Positions 58,237-64,000 of a DNA stretch of 64,000 bases are shown piece by piece. Position 1 is the first letter of the stretch. The number at the start of each line of letters is the position of its first letter. Both the position numbers and the translations under genes were made by a program. This stretch comes from Lacrimispora saccharolytica (GTDB lineage Bacteria; Bacillota; Clostridia; Lachnospirales; Lachnospiraceae), in the NCBI GenBank assembly GCA_016899975.1, contig JACJJN010000015.1:1-64000 (forward strand). The letters are read 5' to 3'. The notes beneath the pieces were generated by a model. That model saw only the letters and a program-made list of their open reading frames with translations. It was not told the origin of the DNA and did not search any database.

Positions 58237-59535
58237 TTAATTTTGATCCCTTCCGCTCACTTCACGCAGGATCTTTTCCGCCTGCTGATAGATCCGCTCC
58301 GGATCGACCGCTGTATGGAATCTGCCGTTCTCATAAAGAATCTTTCCGTCGATCATCGTCAGGCACACATTCTGTTTGCTGCCGCTGTACACAAGGTTTT
58401 TCTCCGGATCAGAAAACGGCCGCATATTCGGCTGATTCCGGTCGATCATGATCAGATCCGCCTTCTGTCCCCGGGTCAGCGTTACACAGTCATTCAGTCC
58501 CATCGCCCGCGCACCGTTGACTGTTGCCATCCGCAGAACCTTCTGTGCCGGAACCGCCGACGCGTCGTTTTCCCGGAGCTTTGCCAATCCGGTCACCAGA
58601 AACATTTCCCGGAACATATCCAGACAGTTGTTGCTTGCCGGCCCGTCCGTTCCCACAGCCACCGGAATGCCTCTTCTCAGTAATTCCGCCACAGGAGCAA
58701 TGCCGCTGGCAAGCTTTGTGTTGGAACCGGGACAAGTCACCGCGTACAGCCCTCTTTTCCGGAAAATCCCGAAGTCTTTTTCCCGCAGCCAGACACAGTG
58801 ATATCCTCCGCCGCCGTAGTCAAACAGGCCAAGATCCTCCATCACCTGTGTCGGCGTTTTCCCGTAGCGTCCGATGCACTCCCGGACTTCCTTCTCCGTC
58901 TCAGAATTGTGGGCGAACACCGGCGCCTGAAACTTATGGGCAAGCTCTGCCAGGGCTTCCATCCGCTCCCGGGAGGTGGTGTATTCCGCGTGAAAGCCCA
59001 GACGGTAACTGACAAGATCCCCCGGGCAGTTCCATTCGTGATAACACCGCTCTTCCTCCTCCGGCGACTGGCAGAAATTGTTCATCGCTCCCACCAGGAC
59101 CGTCCGGAATCCAAAATCCCTGGCGGCTTTTCCAACAGCATCCGGGATCAGATACATATCAAACGCAGCAGTGATCCCGCTGGTCAGGTACTCCAGAAAC
59201 GCCAGCATGGACAGCCAGTAAATCTTTTCTTCGTCCAGCTTTGCCTCCATGGGAAAGACCTGCCGGTTCAGCCATTCATCCAGCGGCATGTCGTCGGCAA
59301 AAGAACGGAGAAATGTCATGCCGGAATGTGTATGCGCATTTTTAAACCCCGGCATCAGAAGGTTTCCTCCGGCATCAATTTCCCGGTCAAATGGTTCCCG
59401 CCTTGAAATTTCCTCTGCGGAAAGACCAGGTCCCACATAAGTGATCCGGTCATCCTCCACATGGAGTTCTCCGTCAAAAGCCGGTCTGTTTTCCTCCATC
59501 GTCAGAATCTTCCCATGAAAAAAACGTATTTTCAT
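58237..59535 (-). CDS. amidohydrolase of the MtaD/SsnA type (purine-like or adenosine-derivative deaminase)
   Basis: A 432-residue amidohydrolase. Metal and substrate motifs are N-A-H-T-H-S-G-M-T near residue 65, H-A-E-Y-T, H-N-S-E-T-E-K-E and G-T-D-G-P-A-S-N-N-C-L-D-M near 290. This is the 5'-methylthioadenosine/S-adenosylhomocysteine deaminase pattern, with close relatives acting on other purines. It follows PNP by 23 bases, suggesting a purine salvage pair: PNP splits nucleosides and the deaminase acts on adenosine derivatives. GGAGG precedes the ATG at 59535. Confidence 0.82.
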   Translation of the reverse strand: MKIRFFHGKILTMEENRPAFDGELHVEDDRITYVGPGLSAEEISRREPFDREIDAGGNLLMPGFKNAHTHSGMTFLRSFADDMPLDEWLNRQVFPMEAKLDEEKIYWLSMLAFLEYLTSGITAAFDMYLIPDAVGKAARDFGFRTVLVGAMNNFCQSPEEEERCYHEWNCPGDLVSYRLGFHAEYTTSRERMEALAELAHKFQAPVFAHNSETEKEVRECIGRYGKTPTQVMEDLGLFDYGGGGYHCVWLREKDFGIFRKRGLYAVTCPGSNTKLASGIAPVAELLRRGIPVAVGTDGPASNNCLDMFREMFLVTGLAKLRENDASAVPAQKVLRMATVNGARAMGLNDCVTLTRGQKADLIMIDRNQPNMRPFSDPEKNLVYSGSKQNVCLTMIDGKILYENGRFHTAVDPERIYQQAEKILREVSGRDQN

Positions 59536-59558
59536 ACCAGCCACCTCCCTGCTGTATG

Positions 59559-60386
59559 TCAGCGGAACATCGCCTGAATGCTCTCGGTCACCAGCCGACG
59601 GAACAGCGGCGCCACCCGGTCCGCAGCCTCCTGCACTTCCTGATGGGACAACGGCTGTTCCGTCATGCCGCAGGCAAGATTGGAAATACAGGAGATTCCG
59701 CAAATCTTCATTCCCATATGATTGGCTGCCACCGCCTCACATGCTGTACTCATTCCCACCGCATCGGCTCCCAGGATCCGGCACATTTTCACCTCGTGGG
59801 GCGTCTCAAAATTCGGACCGGTCAGCTGGATATAAGTTCCTTCCCGCAGGGTGATCCCAAGATTCTTTGCCGTATCCCGGAGCACTTCCTGCAGATCCCT
59901 GTCATAAATCTGGCTCATATCCGGAAAACGGGGGCCCAGTTCCTCCGAATTCGGACCGATCAGCGGCGACGGCACAAAGCTGGAAATCTGATCCGTGATC
60001 ATCATAAAATCTCCCGCCTGAAATTCATAATTCACACCGCCTGCCGCGTTGGTCAGGAACAAAACCTCCGCCCCCATCTTTCTCATCAGCCGGATGGGAA
60101 GCACCACATCGTCCATCGGATATCCCTCATAATAATGCACACGTCCCTGCATCATAACCACAGGAACCTGACCGATATGCGCAAAGACGAAACGTCCTCT
60201 GTGGCCGGGTACTGTTGACACCGGAAAGCCCTCGATCTCCTGATAGGGGATCTCGCCCTCAATCGGAAAGTTCTCCGCGTAATCGCCAAGCCCGGAACCG
60301 AGGATCAGCGCCAGTTTCGGCGCGAAAGGAATTCTGTTCCTGCATGATTCGCAGCATCTCTGAAGTTTTTCATATCCCTGTCCCAT
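59559..60386 (-). CDS. purine-nucleoside phosphorylase (trimeric, inosine/guanosine type)
   Basis: A 275-residue PNP. The phosphate site G-S-G-L-G-D at residues 30-35, G-H-R-G-R near 61, R-V-H-Y-Y-E-G-Y near 82, N-A-A-G-G-V-N near 113, T-G-P-N-F-E-T-P-H-E-V and G-M-S-T-A-C-E-A near 190 are all present. It converts inosine or guanosine to base and ribose 1-phosphate. AAGGAG precedes the ATG. It is first in the pair with the amidohydrolase. Confidence 0.94.
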   Translation of the reverse strand: MGQGYEKLQRCCESCRNRIPFAPKLALILGSGLGDYAENFPIEGEIPYQEIEGFPVSTVPGHRGRFVFAHIGQVPVVMMQGRVHYYEGYPMDDVVLPIRLMRKMGAEVLFLTNAAGGVNYEFQAGDFMMITDQISSFVPSPLIGPNSEELGPRFPDMSQIYDRDLQEVLRDTAKNLGITLREGTYIQLTGPNFETPHEVKMCRILGADAVGMSTACEAVAANHMGMKICGISCISNLACGMTEQPLSHQEVQEAADRVAPLFRRLVTESIQAMFR

Positions 60387-60572
60387 AATTCTCTCCTTCC
60401 ATTTCCTGCTCCGATTTGCCGGAACATATTAAAAGGAACTCAAAATACCATGTAACTATTATATCCGATTCTGCTTTGGAACACAAGAATGTGTTTCCTT
60501 TGAAATTATGGCTACTATGACGCGGACGGCAATTATTACCGTTCCGGCTTCGGTCTGCATTACTCTGTTTAA

Positions 60573-60600
60573 TCAACTGTTCAGTCAGCTAAGCGATTGC
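60573..60600. repeat. degenerate copy of the dispersed palindrome
   Basis: AACTGTTCAGT-CA-GCTAAGCGATT keeps the TTCAG-TCA-GCT centre with several arm mismatches. It lies in the 395-base gap 60387-60781, which also holds the terminator at 60621 and no clear gene. Confidence 0.4.
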
Positions 60601-60620
60601 ATTTCATTGCTGCTCACAAA

Positions 60621-60652
60621 AGAAGGCTGCCGGAAAATTCCGGCAGCCTTCT
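60621..60652 (-). terminator. terminator of the DUF5685-J protein transcript
   Basis: AGAAGGCTGCCGGAA and its complement form a 15-bp perfect stem around AA, with TTTTG following on the minus strand. Confidence 0.75.
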
Positions 60653-60781
60653 TAAAAAGGGGAGGATAAGTATTTCAAGGTTATCTTTTGTAGCTTCTGT
60701 CCCTGGAGGGGGATCCAGCGGACATTCTTATTATATCCTCCCTGTTTTCTTTTATACATTTTCGCCGAACTTTTACAAACA

Positions 60782-61477
60782 TCAGCAGCAGTAAAATCCT
60801 CTGCCGCCGTAACAGCAGCAGTTGCACATTGCATTGATTGCGAGACACTCACAGCACCATTTTCCCATGTCTCCGCCGGCACGTTCATAGCCGTATCCCT
60901 GCCCCATGTCCGTGTACCACTGACCGCCTCCCTGAAGCTGGGAAAGCAGCTGACGGTACTGCATATTGTCCGGTTCCATGTTGACCGCAGTCTGTGCATC
61001 CTGCACGGCGCTGATATTGTTTCCAAGCCCGGCATTGGCAATGGCATGCAGATAATACCACTGGGCGTTGTGGCGGGAAATGTTGTTCAGCACACGCATC
61101 GCTTCCTGATATCTCATATTGTTCAGATAATTCGCCGCCGCACGAAGCTCCGCATCCTCCGTGGAACTTCCATAATTATATCCGCCATAATTTCCGCCAT
61201 AACCGCCGTTTCCATAAGAGCCGCCGTAACCGCCGCTGCCATAGGAACCGCCGTAGCTTCCCTGGGAACTGTAGGAGGATGTTCCGTTTTCCTTCTCCTC
61301 CATGATCTGTTTATATGCCTGCTGTACCTGCTTGAATTTCTCTTCTGCTTCTGCTTTATTGGGATTATTGATATTGGCGTCAGGATGGTATTTCCGGCTC
61401 AGCGTACGGTAAGCTTTCTTGATTTCCTCCGTACTGGCATCCCGGGACACTCCCAACACCTGATATGGATCTGTCAT
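60782..61477 (-). CDS. J-domain protein with Gly/Tyr-rich linker and cysteine-rich tail
   Basis: A 231-residue protein. The N-terminal J domain has the H-P-D motif (K-Y-H-P-D-A-N) at residues ~30-36 for stimulating DnaK. It is followed by a G-G-Y/G-S-Y repeat linker (~75-105), a helical TPR-like segment ([20 protein letters not shown]) and a cysteine cluster at the end (C-C-E-C ... C-N-C-C-C ... C-C). It lacks the DnaJ zinc-finger domain. The start ATG overlaps the DUF5685 stop by one base (TGATG), so both proteins are translated together. Confidence 0.85.
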   Translation of the reverse strand: MTDPYQVLGVSRDASTEEIKKAYRTLSRKYHPDANINNPNKAEAEEKFKQVQQAYKQIMEEKENGTSSYSSQGSYGGSYGSGGYGGSYGNGGYGGNYGGYNYGSSTEDAELRAAANYLNNMRYQEAMRVLNNISRHNAQWYYLHAIANAGLGNNISAVQDAQTAVNMEPDNMQYRQLLSQLQGGGQWYTDMGQGYGYERAGGDMGKWCCECLAINAMCNCCCYGGRGFYCC

Positions 61478-62322
61478 CAATGTTTCTTCTCCTCATCTTC
61501 ACTTTCGCGTTTACGTTTGAGCATCTCGTACTTTGTCCAGATACCAGCATACAATATATTTCTCAAAATGTCCACATTTTCCAGTATCGGAAGTTTTTCA
61601 AACGCTCTGGAGGCCTCCGCCGTCATCATCAGCAGAATCCTCTCCACAGCTTCTTCAAAGCCATCGGTCTCCTGAAGAAAAACCAGAGGATTGTAATTTC
61701 CCGACTTTTTATCCTTCTCCACATCTTCATAGGCATCCATCAGATAAATAAACTTTCCGATGAAAAATCCCAGCCGTCCCAGATCTTCCTTCCAGATATC
61801 GTCCCGGAATTGATAGAGCTTTGCCAGCACCTCTCCGGTATAACCTGCCGCCTGATCCAGATCTCTGGATTTTTCCGCCTCACAGATATGGATTTTTTTC
61901 AGATACTCTTTTACCGCCCGGGTCTGCCGCGGGTATTTCTCCGCAACTTTCAGGAACGACCCGCGCAGCGCTTTCGCTCCCACATATGCCGCATGCTTTT
62001 TTTCATCCTCCCAGTCATCCAGCAAATTGTAATATGTAAGCAGGATATTCATATCCGCGGCGTAACGGGTAAACTCATTGCGCAGGCATACATGCTTCCT
62101 TCCCGGATGAGCAATACAGTAATGTTCCTCGCGGACAGTCTTGTCTTCATACAGACCGGTCAGAAGGATTGCGAGAAACGTCATATCATAAGTAAGCGTT
62201 GCCTGCCCCTTGAACCCATAGGACTCCTTCAGGTCCTGACAAACTCCGCAGTAATAAGCATGATATTTGTCATAGTCTTTTATTTTCAGATCGTCTTTTC
62301 TGATCGTAACATATCCAAACAT
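61477..62322 (-). CDS. DUF5685 family protein with two Asp-rich motifs
   Basis: A 281-residue helical protein of the DUF5685 family. Near the start is C-G-V-C. Two acidic segments stand out: L-L-D-D-W-E-D-E near residue 102 and [11 protein letters not shown] near 195, about 90 residues apart. This arrangement recalls the paired D-D-x-x-D sites of all-alpha isoprenoid synthases, but I see no proof of that fold or of a substrate. It is paired by overlap with a J-domain protein, hinting at a role in protein quality control or assembly. Confidence 0.7.
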   Translation of the reverse strand: MFGYVTIRKDDLKIKDYDKYHAYYCGVCQDLKESYGFKGQATLTYDMTFLAILLTGLYEDKTVREEHYCIAHPGRKHVCLRNEFTRYAADMNILLTYYNLLDDWEDEKKHAAYVGAKALRGSFLKVAEKYPRQTRAVKEYLKKIHICEAEKSRDLDQAAGYTGEVLAKLYQFRDDIWKEDLGRLGFFIGKFIYLMDAYEDVEKDKKSGNYNPLVFLQETDGFEEAVERILLMMTAEASRAFEKLPILENVDILRNILYAGIWTKYEMLKRKRESEDEEKKH

Positions 62323-62339
62323 GCAGTATTCATTCCCTT

Positions 62340-62741
62340 TCAGGTACGTTTGATAAATTTCGTATTACATTTCGGGCAGCGGATCTCGATGGTTCCCTTT
62401 CCTTTCGGCACGCGGACTTTCTGTTTGCAGTTCGGGCAGCGGAAATACGCATAGTTTTTATCCCTGTGTGTCCGGGAGCCGCCGCGGAAGAGACCGAAAA
62501 ATTTGTCTTTGATCTCCATGTACTTGTCATTCTCCGCAAGGCGCTTTGACTGATTTCTGGAGAACATACGAAAATAGCACCATACCAGAAGCAGGATCGA
62601 CAGCGTATAAAGCAGGCTGCTTCCGGTAAACAGCCCGATGATCATCAGTATAATGGCCGCCCAGAGTGAAAAATTCCCCAGCGGATCCATGCCGTAACGG
62701 CCATACATAAAATTTGACAGCCAATCTCTCAATTTGTTCAT
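62340..62741 (-). CDS. membrane protein with a C-terminal zinc ribbon
   Basis: A 133-residue protein with one or two membrane segments (residues ~25-60) and a C-terminal zinc ribbon C-P-N-C ... C-P-K-C of the type found on membrane-tethered proteins of unknown function. The start at 62741 gives the N-terminus M-N-K-L-R-D-W-L; an ATG at 62756 is also possible and neither has a well-placed ribosome site. It lies 17 bases before the DUF5685 gene on the same strand. Confidence 0.65.
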   Translation of the reverse strand: MNKLRDWLSNFMYGRYGMDPLGNFSLWAAIILMIIGLFTGSSLLYTLSILLLVWCYFRMFSRNQSKRLAENDKYMEIKDKFFGLFRGGSRTHRDKNYAYFRCPNCKQKVRVPKGKGTIEIRCPKCNTKFIKRT

Positions 62742-62933
62742 ATTGGTTTTACACATCCTTCATTTTATTATACCTAATACTGTATCGCTTTTATGCTGGA
62801 ATTGCAATTATCTGACAATAAATTTTTTCTTAAATTTTGCGGCAAAATGGAAAGTTGTGGTTTCGCAGGGGATTTTGTGGTATGGTAGAAAGGAAATGAC
62901 ACTGACAGAGAAAAATACGAGGTGACAAAAGGA

Positions 62934-63197
62934 ATGAAATGGAATTTGAAAAGGATCGGCGCCATTGCGGCAATTATTGTTTTGCTGGGCTTTGCCGCTG
63001 CGGCTTTGATCTTCGCTTTTATCGATGCCCCCTGGGCGCAGGAAGCACTGAGTGCCTCGCTGTTCTGCGCGATCACGGTTCCTGTCTTCATCTATCTTAT
63101 GATGCTCGTGGCAAAAGTGCTCCGCGGCAGAGGTGTAAACAGTGATAAAAAGACGGATCTCGATCAGCCACAGGCAAAAAACAGCAGCAAAAAATAA
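62934..63197 (+). CDS. small two-segment membrane protein of unknown function
   Basis: An 87-residue protein with two hydrophobic segments (I-G-A-I-A-A-I-I-V-L-L-G-F-A-A-A and C-A-I-T-V-P-V-F-I-Y-L-M-M-L-V) and a charged C-terminal tail rich in K, D, Q and S. GAGGTG lies 11 bases before the ATG. It is 22 bases upstream of the HAD gene and probably co-transcribed. No family is recognised. Confidence 0.65.
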   Translation: MKWNLKRIGAIAAIIVLLGFAAAALIFAFIDAPWAQEALSASLFCAITVPVFIYLMMLVAKVLRGRGVNSDKKTDLDQPQAKNSSKK

Positions 63198-63219
63198 CTG
63201 GAAAGGACTGGGAAATTTT

Positions 63220-63828
63220 ATGATCGATACAATAGTATTTGATGTTGGTAACGTACTTGTAGAGTGGAACTATTCTGATTATCTGGACGGGCTGGGATTT
63301 TCCCCGGAAACGAAAGCTGCCGTTATAAACGCCGTTTTTGAAAATCCCGTGTGGAATAAGCTGGATCAGGGAACGGTCTCAGCGGAAGATGCGCTGACTT
63401 CTTTTATCAGCGCCGCTCCGGAATATGAACCGGAAATCCGGAAAGCCTTTGCCGGCTGTGATGCCTGCATCCATCTGTTTCCTTACTCCGTGGACTGGAT
63501 CAAAGAGCTGAAAGAAAAAGGATACCGTGTACTGATCCTCTCCAATTACTCCGAATATCTTTTCGAAAAAACAAAAGGAAAAATGGCGTTTCTCCCTCTG
63601 ATGGACGGCACACTGTTCTCTTACCGTTACAAAATGGTAAAACCGGATGCGGAAATCTACCGTCAGCTGATTTCCATGTTTGATCTGGTACCGGAGCATA
63701 CGGTATTTATCGATGACCGGAAAGAGAATGTGGATGCAGCCGCGGCTTTTGGCATCCATCCGGTGCAGTTTTTCGGATACGAAGACGCCCGGAAAAAGCT
63801 GGAAGCCCTCGGCGTGACATGCCATTAA
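63220..63828 (+). CDS. HAD superfamily hydrolase (phosphatase)
   Basis: A 202-residue HAD-IA type phosphatase. Motif I is V-F-D-V-G-N-V-L-V (residues 6-14; the usual second Asp is Asn, as in several YihX/epoxide-hydrolase-like members), motif II I-L-S-N-Y, motif III K-P-D-A-E-I-Y and motif IV F-I-D-D-R-K-E-N. The helical cap covers residues ~15-90. Substrate is unknown. AAAGGA lies upstream of the ATG at 63220. Confidence 0.85.
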   Translation: MIDTIVFDVGNVLVEWNYSDYLDGLGFSPETKAAVINAVFENPVWNKLDQGTVSAEDALTSFISAAPEYEPEIRKAFAGCDACIHLFPYSVDWIKELKEKGYRVLILSNYSEYLFEKTKGKMAFLPLMDGTLFSYRYKMVKPDAEIYRQLISMFDLVPEHTVFIDDRKENVDAAAAFGIHPVQFFGYEDARKKLEALGVTCH

Positions 63829-63859
63829 ACATTTGCAATAACGATTCCCAAAAAATGGT

Positions 63860-63888
63860 TTGACATTTCCTCCCTACAGGTGTAGTAT
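63860..63888 (+). promoter_or_regulatory. promoter of the BlaI/CopY repressor gene
   Basis: TTGACA (63860-63865) and TAGTAT (63883-63888), spacer exactly 17 bases. The spacer and start region are occupied by the operator. Confidence 0.75.
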
Positions 63889-63917
63889 GGAATTAGGACA
63901 CTACACCTGTAGGGAGG
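63869..63917. promoter_or_regulatory. two cop-box operators within an 18-bp inverted repeat
   Basis: CCTCCCTACAGGTGTAGT (63869-63886) is repeated inverted at 63900-63917. Each arm contains a cop/BlaI box TACA-N2-TGTA (63875-63884 and 63902-63911). The left box covers the spacer and -10, and the right arm supplies the GGGAGG ribosome site. A dimeric BlaI/CopY repressor bound here would shut off its own gene. Confidence 0.75.
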
Positions 63918-63923
63918 TTTTTT

Positions 63924-64000
63924 ATGAATACATTATCAGATGCAGAATGGGCTGTGATGGAAATTCTGTGGGAGCACGAATCCTGCACCCTTGGTAAAAT
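63924..64000 (+). CDS. BlaI/MecI/CopY family transcriptional repressor (partial)
   Basis: The visible start encodes about 25 residues, M-N-T-L-S-D-A-E-W-A-V-M-E-I-L-W-E-H, the conserved N-terminal winged-helix of BlaI/MecI/CopY repressors (S-x-x-E-W-x-V-M-x-x-L-W). Family members respond to beta-lactams through a BlaR sensor or to copper. The gene runs off the right edge; downstream genes would tell which. GGGAGG precedes the ATG by six bases, and the operator above supports autoregulation. Confidence 0.85.
   Translation, partial: MNTLSDAEWAVMEILWEHESCTLGK

Noticed and set aside
60652-60759. Short minus-strand open frame of 35 codons after the J-protein gene
   Set aside because: There is no ribosome site and it ends inside the terminator.
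1-64000. CRISPR array or restriction-modification system
   Set aside because: No regularly spaced direct repeats and no nuclease or methylase gene were seen.

Overview
The window looks like a chromosomal segment of a spore-forming gut Firmicute of the Lachnospiraceae type. This rests on a complete eight-gene spoIIIA operon, strong AGGAGG ribosome sites, diaminopimelate dehydrogenase, several small families typical of that group (DUF6171, DUF1836, DUF4867, DUF5685, YerC) and many intracellular glycoside hydrolases. The species cannot be fixed from the sequence alone.

Layout. 1-9.9 kb: edge of a probable transposase, rhodanese, GH3 beta-glucosidase with a divergent AraC regulator, DUF6171/CapA, a DtxR-type regulator, a degenerate metallo-beta-lactamase-fold protein, a two-gene Fe-S assembly system (SmsC/SmsB), and a small unknown gene behind an SOS-type promoter. 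10-13.1 kb: a broken acetyltransferase, a queuosine/queuine salvage operon (hydrolase, ECF transporter S subunit, radical SAM lyase) led by a preQ1-I riboswitch candidate, and tRNA-Arg(ACG). 13.2-14.3 kb: DUF1836 and YerC regulators. 14.4-30.1 kb: a glucuronoxylan utilisation region. On the minus strand are GH3 xylosidase, acetylesterase, GH2, a remnant of a sugar-binding protein, GH115, a polyol dehydrogenase and a PHP phosphatase. On the plus strand are a flavodoxin and GH43.

30.2-38 kb: ddh, a broken BRO-N antirepressor, an ECF sigma factor with a beta-repeat partner, an ABC exporter beside a two-component system reduced to a single fused remnant, and an AraC regulator. 38-42 kb: DUF4867 - FucI/AraA-like isomerase - xylulokinase behind a promoter with a XylR-like operator, the likely pentose sink for the xylan locus. 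42-44 kb: a K+/H+ antiporter. 44-49.4 kb: spoIIIAA-AH. 49.4-53.2 kb: phosphopantetheinyl transferase, MATE pump and purine permease. 53.2-64 kb: mainly housekeeping genes (YkgJ, SEC-C, CorC/HlyC-like, M18 aminopeptidase, deaminase, PNP, J-protein/DUF5685, HAD phosphatase), ending in a BlaI/CopY repressor with its operator.

Three themes recur. (1) Several accessory genes carry internal deletions (acetyltransferase, binding protein, antirepressor, histidine kinase, probably the ABC permease). (2) A dispersed ~28-bp palindrome with arms like GTAACAGTTCAGC sits in intergenic gaps. (3) Small regulatory modules can be read directly: LexA boxes, preQ1 aptamer, cop boxes, a XylR-like site and a sigma-E-like promoter. 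The unknowns most worth following are the SOS-controlled orphan, the sigma-factor/beta-repeat pair, and the DUF4867/isomerase/kinase operon. No CRISPR array or complete mobile element was seen.
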